Assembly (NCBI GenBank): GCA_001917535.1 | Contig: MNEF01000017.1 | Location: 1-42,362, forward strand | Direction of reading: 5' to 3' | Source of the DNA: Candidatus Rokubacteria bacterium 13_1_40CM_69_27 | GTDB taxonomy: Bacteria > Methylomirabilota > Methylomirabilia > Rokubacteriales > CSP1-6 | Length of the DNA: 42,362 bases | Shown: positions 26,336 through 33,613 of the stretch, piece after piece | Layout: every line of letters starts with the position of its first letter | How positions within the stretch are numbered: position 1 is the first letter of the stretch | Position numbers and translations under genes: made by a program | Notes under the pieces: generated by a model | Seen by the model: the letters and a program-made list of their open reading frames with translations, nothing else | Databases searched by the model: none | What the model was told of the DNA's origin: nothing

Positions 26336-27477
26336 AGTTCTACTACTTCCATCTGATGCCCTATCCGATGGAGCACGACGCGCCGTCCTCGTGGGTCACG
26401 CTCTCCAACCGGCACTACGACCCGGAGGTCGGCCACGCGCTCTACAACCAGTACCTCGACCAGTTCGAGCACGCCGAGCGCCTGGGCTGGGACGGCCTCT
26501 GCGTGAACGAGCACCACCAGAACTGCTACGGCACCATGCCGAGCCCCAACCTCATGGCGGCGATGCTGGCGCGCCGGACGACGCGCGCGAAGATCGCCAT
26601 CCTCGGCAACGGGCTGCCCCTCCGCGAGAACCCGCTGCGCATCGCCGAGGAGATCGCCATGCTCGACGTCGTCTCGGGCGGGCGCATCATCTCCGGCTTC
26701 GTGCGCGGCATCGGTCCCGAGTACTTCTCCACGGCGGTCAACCCCACCCACTCCCGCGAGCGCTTCTACGAGGCGGCCGAGCTGATCGTCCGCGCCTGGA
26801 CGGAGCCGGGGCCCTTCGCCTTCGACGGTCGTTTCTACCGCTATCCATTCGTGAACCCGTGGCCCCGCCCGCTGCAGAAGCCGCACCCGCCGATCTGGTG
26901 CCCATCCCAGGGCAGCTCGGAGACCGTCGAGTGGGCGGCGCAGCGCCGCATCCCGTACCTGATGGTCTTCACGCCGATCAAGCGGATCGCGCAGATCTAC
27001 GGCGAGTACCGGGAGGCGTGCGAGCGCTACGGTTACCAGGCCAGCCGTTACCAGTTGACGGTCAACCTGCCGATCGTCGTCGCCGAGAACGACGAGAAGG
27101 CGCGGACCATCGCCCGCCAGACCGCGCTGTGGGTGTATCACACGGGGCTGCGGATGCCGCTCACGTTCTGGCTGCCGCCGGGGTACCTCACCGAGAGCTC
27201 GTTCCGCCGATCGCTGGCCGTGCCCCGGAAGCTCCCCACCGAGCTCAGCTTCGAGGACCTGGAGGAGGGCGGCTACATCATCTGCGGCAGCCCCGCGACC
27301 GTGCGCGACAAGCTGCGCGTCTTCTCCGATGAGCTCAGCGCCGGCATCGTCTGCTCCGGTCTGCCGGCCGGCAGCCACGCGGCCACGCTCGACATGATGG
27401 AGATGTTCGCCCAGGAGGTCATGCCCCACTTCCGGGAGGACGCCGGCGTCGACGAGACGGCCGGGATCGGCCGGTGA
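26332..27477 (+). CDS. LLM-class flavin-dependent oxidoreductase (luciferase-like)
   Basis: A 381-residue TIM-barrel protein of the bacterial luciferase family. LGWDGLCVNEHHQNCYGTMPSP with EHH is the typical substrate-side motif, and LDVVSGGRIISGFVRGIGPEY is the strong family signature. It would use FMN or F420 for monooxygenation or reduction; the substrate is unknown. GTG start at 26332 in a GTGA overlap with the hydrolase. The nearest clear terminator is about 310 bp downstream at 27784. Confidence 0.85.
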   Translation: MKFYYFHLMPYPMEHDAPSSWVTLSNRHYDPEVGHALYNQYLDQFEHAERLGWDGLCVNEHHQNCYGTMPSPNLMAAMLARRTTRAKIAILGNGLPLRENPLRIAEEIAMLDVVSGGRIISGFVRGIGPEYFSTAVNPTHSRERFYEAAELIVRAWTEPGPFAFDGRFYRYPFVNPWPRPLQKPHPPIWCPSQGSSETVEWAAQRRIPYLMVFTPIKRIAQIYGEYREACERYGYQASRYQLTVNLPIVVAENDEKARTIARQTALWVYHTGLRMPLTFWLPPGYLTESSFRRSLAVPRKLPTELSFEDLEEGGYIICGSPATVRDKLRVFSDELSAGIVCSGLPAGSHAATLDMMEMFAQEVMPHFREDAGVDETAGIGR

Positions 27478-27697
27478 CGGGCGCTCGGGGCCTGGACCGT
27501 GTCGCCCTTCCTGATCTGCTGGCCACCTCCCGTGACACCTTCACCTTGAGCGAGTCGTTGTTCGTCTCGATCTTGACCTCGCCGTCGCGGTCCACGTCCG
27601 TCACCTTGCCGTAGATCGTCTGCCGGATGCCGACGGCCGGAGCCGGCGGCGGTGTGGCGATCACGACGCTGGGAGCCGACGCGGCGCCCGCCGCCAT
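27419..27697 (-). pseudogene. Small gene with probable frameshift
   Basis: The start is convincing: GAGGAGG 6 nt before the ATG at 27697. The N-terminal half reads TIYGKVTDVDRDGEVKIE and then TNNDSLKVKVSREV, an OB/SH3-like beta pattern. After about residue 59 the frame turns into Arg/Pro-rich shadow sequence and overlaps the LLM gene by 59 bp. A one-base shift near 27520-27524 restores QQIRKGDTVQAPSAR, which completes the motif naturally. So this is either a frameshifted gene or a sequencing error. Family unknown; about 75 residues originally. Confidence 0.6.
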
Positions 27698-27783
27698 AGT
27701 CGCCTCCTCGTAAAATGCTGCAGTGATTCAGCGCGTTCTGGGCAGCAAGATACTTGCCAGCGACGCCACGTGTGTCAGATCGG

Positions 27784-27807
27784 AGACGCCCGCGCGTCTT
27801 CTTTTTT
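27784..27807 (+). terminator. Intrinsic terminator
   Basis: Stem AGACGC-CCGC-GCGTCT (27784-27799) followed by TCTTTTTT (27800-27807). It would end transcription from the LLM side before comEA; no other T-tract terminator as good as this was seen in the window. Confidence 0.7.
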
Positions 27808-27848
27808 ACACTCTAGCCGAGCGCCCCGGCCCGTGACATCGTCGGCGC

Positions 27849-28334
27849 ATGGCCTTCTACACGCGCCGTCAGCTGATCCTGTTGCTCTCGCTCCTGGGCG
27901 CGGCGACGAGCGGCCTGGCGGTGCGCGAGTGGCGTGCCGCGTATCCCGAGCTTGCCGAGCACCTCGAGCAGTTCGATCGCGAGGAGAGTGGGCGGGACCG
28001 GGAGGGGTCTCGCGGCTTCGAAAGGCAACTCGCCGCCGAGACCCCTCCCCGTCCCCGCCCCTGGGCGTCCGCTCGACTGCACGCGACCACTGGCAAGGTC
28101 GGGAGCTCCGCGGCCGAGCATCGGGTGAAGCCCGCAGAGCCCATCGATCTGAATCGCGCGACGGCAGCGGACCTCGCGCGCCTGCCCGGGGTGGGGCCGG
28201 TGCTCGCGACACGCATCGTCGCCGCCCGGGAGGCCGACGGCCGCTTCGGCTCCGTCGAGGAGCTGAAGAAAGTGAAGGGCCTCGGGCGATCCCGGCGGGA
28301 GCGCCTGCGCGCGCTCGTCACCGTGACGGAGTGA
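27849..28334 (+). CDS. comEA: ComEA-like helix-hairpin-helix DNA-binding protein
   Basis: 161 residues: an N-terminal membrane segment (about 9-25), a linker, and a C-terminal HhH domain (about 98-158). The HhH part is INLNRATAADLARLPGVGP-type: IDLNRATAADLARLPGVGPV and VEELKKVKGLGRSRRERL. ComEA binds incoming double-stranded DNA at the outer face of the membrane in natural transformation. It is directly followed by comEC (1-nt gap). Residues about 48-71 are encoded by a near-palindrome that looks inserted in frame. No good ribosome site is seen. Confidence 0.85.
   Translation: MAFYTRRQLILLLSLLGAATSGLAVREWRAAYPELAEHLEQFDREESGRDREGSRGFERQLAAETPPRPRPWASARLHATTGKVGSSAAEHRVKPAEPIDLNRATAADLARLPGVGPVLATRIVAAREADGRFGSVEELKKVKGLGRSRRERLRALVTVTE
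27990..28060 (+). repeat. In-frame palindrome inside comEA
   Basis: The 27-nt left arm (27990-28016) and 26-nt right arm (28035-28060) are complementary apart from a 2-nt bulge and one or two mismatches. The loop is 18 nt. It encodes a charged, low-complexity linker between the membrane anchor and the HhH domain. Confidence 0.7.
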
Positions 28335-28335
28335 G

Positions 28336-30633
28336 ATGAGCTGGAGCCGGATCCCACTGGCCCCGCTGGCGCTCGCCCTCGGGGGCGGGATCGCGCTGGC
28401 TCGGTGGATCCCGCCGCATATCGCGTGGTGGCTCCTCCTCATGGCCCTGGCCTGGGGCGCGAGCCTGGTGATTCTCGAGCGGCTCGGCTCCGCGACGGCC
28501 TTCCTGCTTCTGGGCGTGGCCGCCGCCGGCGCACTCAGGGCGACACCGCTCCCACCGCCGCCCGACCACATCGCCCGGATGCCGCTGCCGAGAGAGGCGC
28601 GCGTCGAGGGGCGCCTGGTGACCGAGCCCCTCAGGTTCGCCCCCGACCGCGTGCGCCTCCTGCTCGACCTCGACGGCGTCGACGGCGAGCCACACGTCGG
28701 CCGGCTTCAAGTGACCGTCTACGGCGGCGACCTGCCCCCGCTGGCCGAGGGGCAGCGCATCGCCGCCACCATGCGCCTCCACCCCGCTACCGGCTTTCGA
28801 AACCCCGACGGATTCGACTATGCCGCCGCTCTCCAGCGCGAGGGAATCTTCGTCGTCGGAAGCGGGCGCGCGGAGCGTGTCATCGCCCTCGAGGACCCGC
28901 GACCGCCCTGGCCTGTCCGGGTGAAACGCGCCGCCCGCGAGGCCATGGTGCGGGCGCTGCCGCCGGCATCGGCGGCGCTGCTCGGTGGCCTGCTGCTCGG
29001 TGACCGCGGTGACCTGCCGCGGGAGATCGACGGGGCCTTCCGGCGCGCCGGCGTCTATCACGTGCTCGCAGTCTCCGGCTTCAACGTGGCGCTCGTCGCC
29101 GGCGCCGTCTGGGCACTCCTCACGCTGGCGCGGGTCGGGCGCCGTCCGGCGGCGGTGGCGGCGATCGTCGCCGTGATCGGCTTCGCGCTCGTCGTGGGCC
29201 CCGAGCCCTCGGTGCTTCGCGCGGTGATCATGGGCGTGCTGGTGCTGGGCGCGCTCCTGCTCGATCGAGAGGCGTCAGTGATGAACGGCCTCGCCCTCGC
29301 CGCGGTCGTGCTCCTCGCCGCCCGACCCGGCGATCTGCTCGATCCCGGGTTCCAGCTCTCGTTCGCGGCCACCGCCGGCATCGTGCTGGCGCCGCTGCCG
29401 CGAGGTCTGATCCTGGGCGCGCTCGGCGCCAGCGTGGCGGCCCAGCTCGCCGTGCTCCCCATCGCGCTGGTCCACTTCAACCAGCTCTCGCTGATCGGTC
29501 CCCTCGCGAACCTGGGCGTGGTGCCGCTCGCAGGTGTGGCGACCGTGGTCGGGCTGCTCGCGGTGGCGCTGGCGCTCGTCACCGAGGTCGGCGGCACGAT
29601 CTTCTTCGACGCGACCTGGCCTATCCTCCTGGCCCTGCGGGCAGTCGTCGCCCTGGCGGCTTCGGTACCGGCAGCGCTCCTGCACCTGCCGGCGCCTCAC
29701 TGGACGGCGATCGTCGCCTATACGCTCGGCCTCGGGCTGGCGCTTCTCTGGTGGCGCCTGCGCGACGCGACGTCGCGCGCGCGTCTGGCTGGCCAGGGCG
29801 CCTGCGTGCTCCTGGCCGCGGCGACCATCATCGCCGTCTGGCCCCTGATTCGCCCCCCCGATGGGCGGCTTCGCCTCACGGTCCTCGACGTCGGTCAGGG
29901 GGATGCCATCGTCCTCGAGACGCCCAACGGGCAGGTTGCCCTCATCGACGCGGGCTCGGGGGGGCCGATGCGTCTCGACGCCGGCGAGCGCGTGGTGGCG
30001 CCGTTTCTCTGGAACCACGGCGTGCTGCGCCTGGCGGCGGCGGTGACGACGCACGACGACCGGGACCACGCGGGTGGCATGGCCGCCGTTCGGCGCGATT
30101 TCGCAATCGCCGAGACGTTCAGCCCACAGACGAGACATTGGATGGGCGGGGCCAGCATTCTGGTGTTGTCGCCAGGCCGGGAGGCGGCAGGCTCCGAGGG
30201 AAATAGTCCTCCCGGCCAGCGAGAGCGGCGAAACGATGACGCGATCGTCCTGCGCATCGACTACGGGCTGGCGTCGTTTCTGCTCGCCTCCGACATCACG
30301 GCGTCGGCCGAGCGCGAGCTCCTGGCCTCGGGCGCGCCGCTGCGGGCGACCGTCCTCAAGGTCGCGCACCACGGATCCCGCGGCTCCAGCACTCCCGGGT
30401 TTCTCGAGCGGGTCCGTCCGTCGTTCGCCGTGATCTCGGTGGGTCCCCGCAACCCCTACGGCCATCCCACGCCGGACGTTCTCGCGCGCCTGGGGGCCGT
30501 CGGCGCGCGCGTCTACCGCACCGACCGCGACGGCGCGGTGAGCTTCGAGACCGACGGCAGCGCGCTCACCGTGACTCGCTGGGCGACCGGCGACGTCCTG
30601 CGCTACTGCCTTGACCCTGACGTGATTTGCTGA
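28336..30633 (+). CDS. comEC: ComEC/Rec2 DNA uptake channel
   Basis: A 765-residue polytopic protein. An N-terminal DUF4131 region with an OB-like soluble domain (about 75-175) comes first. The Competence membrane domain (about 215-500) carries [21 protein letters not shown] and [15 protein letters not shown]-terminal metallo-beta-lactamase domain (about 510-760) has [25 protein letters not shown] and KVAHHGS. ComEC forms the channel that passes single-stranded DNA; the MBL domain is the likely nuclease. GTG is not needed: ATG at 28336. With comEA it forms a DNA-uptake pair. A 10-bp palindrome sits in the MBL loop at 30175-30217. Confidence 0.92.
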   Translation: MSWSRIPLAPLALALGGGIALARWIPPHIAWWLLLMALAWGASLVILERLGSATAFLLLGVAAAGALRATPLPPPPDHIARMPLPREARVEGRLVTEPLRFAPDRVRLLLDLDGVDGEPHVGRLQVTVYGGDLPPLAEGQRIAATMRLHPATGFRNPDGFDYAAALQREGIFVVGSGRAERVIALEDPRPPWPVRVKRAAREAMVRALPPASAALLGGLLLGDRGDLPREIDGAFRRAGVYHVLAVSGFNVALVAGAVWALLTLARVGRRPAAVAAIVAVIGFALVVGPEPSVLRAVIMGVLVLGALLLDREASVMNGLALAAVVLLAARPGDLLDPGFQLSFAATAGIVLAPLPRGLILGALGASVAAQLAVLPIALVHFNQLSLIGPLANLGVVPLAGVATVVGLLAVALALVTEVGGTIFFDATWPILLALRAVVALAASVPAALLHLPAPHWTAIVAYTLGLGLALLWWRLRDATSRARLAGQGACVLLAAATIIAVWPLIRPPDGRLRLTVLDVGQGDAIVLETPNGQVALIDAGSGGPMRLDAGERVVAPFLWNHGVLRLAAAVTTHDDRDHAGGMAAVRRDFAIAETFSPQTRHWMGGASILVLSPGREAAGSEGNSPPGQRERRNDDAIVLRIDYGLASFLLASDITASAERELLASGAPLRATVLKVAHHGSRGSSTPGFLERVRPSFAVISVGPRNPYGHPTPDVLARLGAVGARVYRTDRDGAVSFETDGSALTVTRWATGDVLRYCLDPDVIC
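30175..30217 (+). repeat. In-frame palindrome inside comEC
   Basis: GGCCGGGAGG (30175-30184) and its perfect complement CCTCCCGGCC (30208-30217) flank 23 nt. They encode part of the variable loop before NDDAIVLRI in the MBL domain. Confidence 0.6.
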
Positions 30634-30646
30634 TGTAGTGAGGCCC

Positions 30647-31882
30647 GTGGCGCGAGTGAACGAGCACTATCTGAAGCTCAAGTCGAGCTATCTCTTTTCC
30701 GAGATCGCGCGCCGCCTGACGGCGTTCCAAGCGGCGCATCCGGGTGCCAAGATCATCCGCCTGGGCATCGGCGACGTGACGCTGCCGCTGGCGCCGGCCA
30801 TCATCCGCGCGCTCCACGAGGCGGTGGACGAGATGGCCCGCCCGGAGACCTTCCGCGGCTACGGCCCGGAGCCCGGCTACGAGTTCCTGACCGAGCAGAT
30901 CGCCGCACACGACTACGGCACGCGCGGCGTGCGCGTGAGCCCCGACGAGATCTTCGTCAGCGATGGGGGCAAGAGCGACAGCGCGAACATCCAGGAGATC
31001 TTCGCCCCCGACTGCGTCGTCGCCGTCACCGACCCCGTCTATCCCGTCTACGTGGACAGCAACGTCATGGCCGGTCGGGGAGGCGTTCCCGACGCGAGCG
31101 GACGCTACGCGGGCCTGGTCTACCTGCCCTGCACGGCGGAGAACGACTTCCAGCCCGCCCTCCCCGACCGCCCGGTCGATCTCATCTACCTCTGCTATCC
31201 GAACAACCCGACCGGCGCGGTGATGACGAAAGCGGCGCTCAAGCGGTGGGTAGACTACGCGCGGCGCCAGGGCGCGGTGCTCCTGTACGACGCCGCCTAC
31301 GAGGCGTACATCCGCGAGCCGGGCATCCCCCATTCGATCTTCGAGGTCGAGGGAGCGCGCGAGGTCGCCGTGGAGTTCCGCAGCTTCTCCAAGACGGCCG
31401 GCTTCACCGGCACCCGTTGCGCGTTCACGGTGGTCCCCCAGGAACTCTTCGGCGTGGCGGCCTCCGGGGAGCGCGTGAGCCTGCACGCCCTGTGGCTCCG
31501 CCGCCAGTCGACCAAGTTCAACGGCGTGCCCTACATCGTGCAGAAGGCGGCCGCGGCGGTGTACACCGAGGAAGGCGCGCGGCAGGTGCGCGGGCAGGTC
31601 GACTACTACCTCGACAATGCCCGGATCATCCGGGAGGGGCTGGAGGCGATCGGGCTCAGGGTTTACGGCGGCAAGAACGCCCCCTACCTCTGGGTCAAGA
31701 CCCCCGGGCGCCTCGACTCGTGGGCCTTCTTCGACAAGCTGCTGCAGGAGGCGCACGTGGTGGGCACGCCAGGCGCCGGCTTCGGCCCCAGCGGGGAGGG
31801 CTACCTGCGCCTGACCGCGTTCGGCCGGCGCGATGAGACCGAGGAAGCGGTCGAGCGAATCAAAACACGCTTGGCGTTGTAG
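30647..31882 (+). CDS. dapL: LL-diaminopimelate aminotransferase
   Basis: A 411-residue PLP enzyme converting tetrahydrodipicolinate directly to LL-diaminopimelate with glutamate. Signatures: [59 protein letters not shown], and the PLP lysine in [13 protein letters not shown]. The family normally has SDGAKCD; here it is SDGGKSD, so the Cys is replaced by Ser. GTG 30647 is chosen because the product then begins [11 protein letters not shown] like other DapL; GTG 30638 is possible. The stop codon and last codon form the start of a family 1 element arm, and the ERIKTRLAL end is repeated downstream. Confidence 0.92.
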   Translation: MARVNEHYLKLKSSYLFSEIARRLTAFQAAHPGAKIIRLGIGDVTLPLAPAIIRALHEAVDEMARPETFRGYGPEPGYEFLTEQIAAHDYGTRGVRVSPDEIFVSDGGKSDSANIQEIFAPDCVVAVTDPVYPVYVDSNVMAGRGGVPDASGRYAGLVYLPCTAENDFQPALPDRPVDLIYLCYPNNPTGAVMTKAALKRWVDYARRQGAVLLYDAAYEAYIREPGIPHSIFEVEGAREVAVEFRSFSKTAGFTGTRCAFTVVPQELFGVAASGERVSLHALWLRRQSTKFNGVPYIVQKAAAAVYTEEGARQVRGQVDYYLDNARIIREGLEAIGLRVYGGKNAPYLWVKTPGRLDSWAFFDKLLQEAHVVGTPGAGFGPSGEGYLRLTAFGRRDETEEAVERIKTRLAL

Positions 31883-32025
31883 GCAGCTGGTAGGCGGGGT
31901 GGGTGCTCCGACCACGAGCCTGGGCGCGCAGCCACCGGCGGCGATGTTCCCAGACATGACGTGCAGGCGGAGTCCCGTTGGCGGGAACGGGTCGGAGCAC
32001 CCACCCCGCCTACCAGCTGCCTACA
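31878..32025 (+). repeat. Family 1 hairpin-armed element, copy B
   Basis: A perfect 36-bp inverted repeat (31878-31913 against 31990-32025) enclosing 76 nt. The left arm starts inside the last codon of dapL and includes its TAG. Family motifs CGACCACGAGCCTGG and GGGAACGGGTCG mark the loop ends. This is the longest perfect inverted repeat in the window. Confidence 0.92.
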
Positions 32026-32127
32026 GGCCACGCGAGTTCTGATTGGCAGGAACGGGTCGGCGGCCCCACCCGGCCGGCGGGCTGCCTACAGGCCACGCGA
32101 GTTCTGGTTGGCGGGAACGGGCGGGCC
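32021..32127 (+). repeat. Two truncated family 1 units in tandem (period 65 bp)
   Basis: CTACAGGCCACGCGAGTTCT occurs at 32021 and again at 32086. Each is followed by G-TTGGC-GGAACGGG, i.e. only the 3' end of the core. The arm of the first unit (32061-32085) matches the right arm of copy C, not that of copy B. Confidence 0.75.
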
Positions 32128-32133
32128 CGCCTC

Positions 32134-32151
32134 ACGCGCCTGGCGCTGTGA
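32134..32151 (+). pseudogene. Repeated dapL 3' end, short copy
   Basis: Reads TRLAL-stop (32134-32151), the same last five codons and stop position as dapL, with synonymous differences. It lies after the second truncated repeat unit and just before the small membrane protein gene. Confidence 0.45.
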
Positions 32152-32173
32152 GGCTCGAGACTGAGGTCGGCGA

Positions 32174-32350
32174 ATGAGCGAACATCAGTTCATGATCGTG
32201 ATGCTGATGGTGGCCGTCCTCTCGCTGCTCGTGCTCGCGGTGTTCCTCGGGACCCTCGTCTACCGGACCTTCCGAAAGTCAGAGCGCATCGAGGGTATCA
32301 CGGCCGCGATCTATCTGGAGGCCCGCAAGCTGCTCGAGCAGCGCCGCTGA
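32174..32350 (+). CDS. Small single-pass membrane protein
   Basis: A 58-residue frame: MSEHQFMIVMLMVAVLSLLV begins it, one transmembrane helix spans about 6-30, and a charged amphipathic tail RTFRKSERIEGITAAIYLEA continues to RKLLEQRR. There is no lipobox or Cys. The composition and single clean helix make it look real, but the ribosome site is weak (GAGGTCGG). It is co-directional with dapL and sits between duplicated copies of the dapL 3' end. Function unknown; it might be a regulator or scaffold for a membrane partner, which is inference. Confidence 0.6.
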   Translation: MSEHQFMIVMLMVAVLSLLVLAVFLGTLVYRTFRKSERIEGITAAIYLEARKLLEQRR

Positions 32351-32367
32351 GCCGCGCCGCTGAGGCC
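32341..32367 (+). repeat. 13-bp tandem duplication over a stop codon
   Basis: GCGCCGCTGAGCC is followed immediately by GCGCCGCTGAGGCC. The first copy contains the TGA of the small membrane protein gene. This is the second case in the window of a tandem duplication across a stop codon. Confidence 0.7.
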
Positions 32368-32400
32368 GGTGAGCGCATCAAGACGCGCCTGGCGCTGTAG
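32356..32400 (+). pseudogene. Repeated dapL 3' end, longer copy
   Basis: Reads [13 protein letters not shown]-stop. dapL itself ends with [14 protein letters not shown]-stop. The nine last residues are identical while several codons differ synonymously, so this is a diverged copy of the end of dapL (or of a paralogue), 518 bp from the original. Element copy C starts directly after the TAG. Confidence 0.7.
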
Positions 32401-32403
32401 ACG

Positions 32404-32538
32404 AGCCCGCCGGCGGGGTGGGGCCGGGCGACCCGTTCCCGCCAATGGTACTCCGCCTGCACGGTATGTCTGGGAACTTAGCTGCCGCTGGCTGCGCGCC
32501 CAGGCTCGTGGTCGGAGGCCCCACCCGGCCGGCAGGCT
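32404..32538 (-). repeat. Family 1 hairpin-armed element, copy C (reverse orientation)
   Basis: Outer arms (from 32404 and to 32538) pair at 20 of 22 positions, then a small asymmetric bulge, then GACC/GGTC. The core read on the minus strand is nearly 90% identical to copy B, from CGACCACGAGCCTGG to GGGAACGGGTCG, but the arms share no sequence with those of B. It ends about 26 bp from the rpoA stop, so it is also the 3' flank of rpoA. Confidence 0.88.
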
Positions 32539-32564
32539 CCCCTACAGGCGACGCGAGCTGCCGG

Positions 32565-33557
32565 CTACCCTTCGAAGGTGCGCTCGTACTGCGAGCGCAG
32601 GCGCTCCAGCTCCTCCGGATCCAGCCGCATCCCCAGGTGGAGGCCCATCTCGCCGAGGATCGTCTTGATCTCGTTGAGCGACTTCTTGCCGAAGTTCTTC
32701 GTCTTGAGCAGCTCGGCTTCGGTCTTCTGCACGAGGTCGGCGATCGTCCGGATGTTGGCGGTCTTGAGACAGTTGGAGGCCCGCACCGACAGCTCCAGCT
32801 CGTCCACGTTGCGGAAGAGGTTCTCGTTCAGCTCGGCCCGCGGCCGCAGCTCGTCCCGCTCCGCCTCCTCCGACTCCGGAGTCGCCACCGGGAAAGTCAT
32901 CAGCAGATCGAAGTGATCCTCCAGGATCCGGGAGGCCTCGCCCACCGCCAGCGCCGGCGTGACGCTGCCGTCCGTCCAGACCTCGATCACGAGACGCTCG
33001 TGCGCCTGGCCCATCGGCTCCATGTGGACGTTCACCCGCTTGACGGGGGAGAAGTCGGCATCGAGGAGAATGGCGTTGATCGGGAGCGCCTCCGGCTCCC
33101 GCCGCTCGGCCGGCACCCAGCCGCGGCCGCGCTCGATGCACACCTCCATCTCCAGCACGCCGTCCTTGTCCAGCGTGGCCAGCGGCACGTCGGGCGTCAG
33201 GATGTCGACGTCGGCGTCCGCCTCGAAGTCGCCGGCCTTGACGACGCCGACGCCCTGCACCTTGAGCCGCAGGATCTTGGGGCGGTTGACGTGAAGACGG
33301 AAGACCACCTTGCGCAGGTTCATGAGGATGTCCAGCGTGTCCTCCATGACGCCCGGCATGTGGGAGAACTCGTGCAGGACGTTCTCGATCTTCACCCACG
33401 TGGGCGCGGCGCCGTGGATCGCGGAGAGGACGACGCGGCGGTAGGCGTTACCGACGGTCAGCGCGAATCCCGGCTCGAACGGTTCGATGACCAGCTTGCC
33501 GTAGGTGTTTTCGGAGACCTGCCACTCGTGACGCGTGGGGAGCTCGAGCTCCAGCAT
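32565..33557 (-). CDS. rpoA: RNA polymerase alpha subunit, solitary gene
   Basis: 330 residues with both domains. The N-terminal domain has [16 protein letters not shown], which keeps the assembly Arg pair but differs from the usual [30 protein letters not shown] follows. The C-terminal domain has [20 protein letters not shown] and [16 protein letters not shown], which keep the DNA-contact Arg, Asn and Lys. It should be functional. Normally rpoA lies between rpsD and rplQ; here the flanks are a repeat and a divergent mltG, with no ribosomal gene. Ribosome site AAGGGGGT 5 nt before the ATG. Whether it is the only rpoA cannot be decided here. Confidence 0.92.
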   Translation of the reverse strand: MLELELPTRHEWQVSENTYGKLVIEPFEPGFALTVGNAYRRVVLSAIHGAAPTWVKIENVLHEFSHMPGVMEDTLDILMNLRKVVFRLHVNRPKILRLKVQGVGVVKAGDFEADADVDILTPDVPLATLDKDGVLEMEVCIERGRGWVPAERREPEALPINAILLDADFSPVKRVNVHMEPMGQAHERLVIEVWTDGSVTPALAVGEASRILEDHFDLLMTFPVATPESEEAERDELRPRAELNENLFRNVDELELSVRASNCLKTANIRTIADLVQKTEAELLKTKNFGKKSLNEIKTILGEMGLHLGMRLDPEELERLRSQYERTFEG

Positions 33558-33578
33558 GAAGACCCCCTTGGGAATTTC

Positions 33579-33593
33579 CGGGGCGCGGCCCCG
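33579..33593 (-). promoter_or_regulatory. GC hairpin in rpoA leader
   Basis: CGGGGC-GCG-GCCCCG, a 6-bp stem with a 3-nt loop, lies 21 nt upstream of the rpoA ATG and would be in its 5' leader. It may affect translation or RNA stability. Confidence 0.4.
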
Positions 33594-33599
33594 AACGCG

Positions 33600-33609
33600 T
33601 AGTATATCA
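33600..33609. promoter_or_regulatory. Overlapping divergent -10 boxes of rpoA and mltG
   Basis: On the minus strand TGATATACT (33609-33601) is an extended -10 for rpoA, giving a leader of about 37 nt. On the plus strand TAGTAT (33600-33605) ends 8 nt before the mltG ATG. The two share bases, so firing of one should hinder the other. Confidence 0.45.
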
Positions 33610-33613
33610 AATA

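Noticed and set aside
31878-32025. Copy B as a simple intrinsic terminator of dapL
   Set aside because: A 36-bp stem with a 76-nt conserved loop and no T tract does not fit a factor-independent terminator.
31878-32538. Family 1 elements as retron or group II intron RNAs
   Set aside because: No reverse transcriptase gene in the window and no domain V-like motif; the units are only 125-150 nt.
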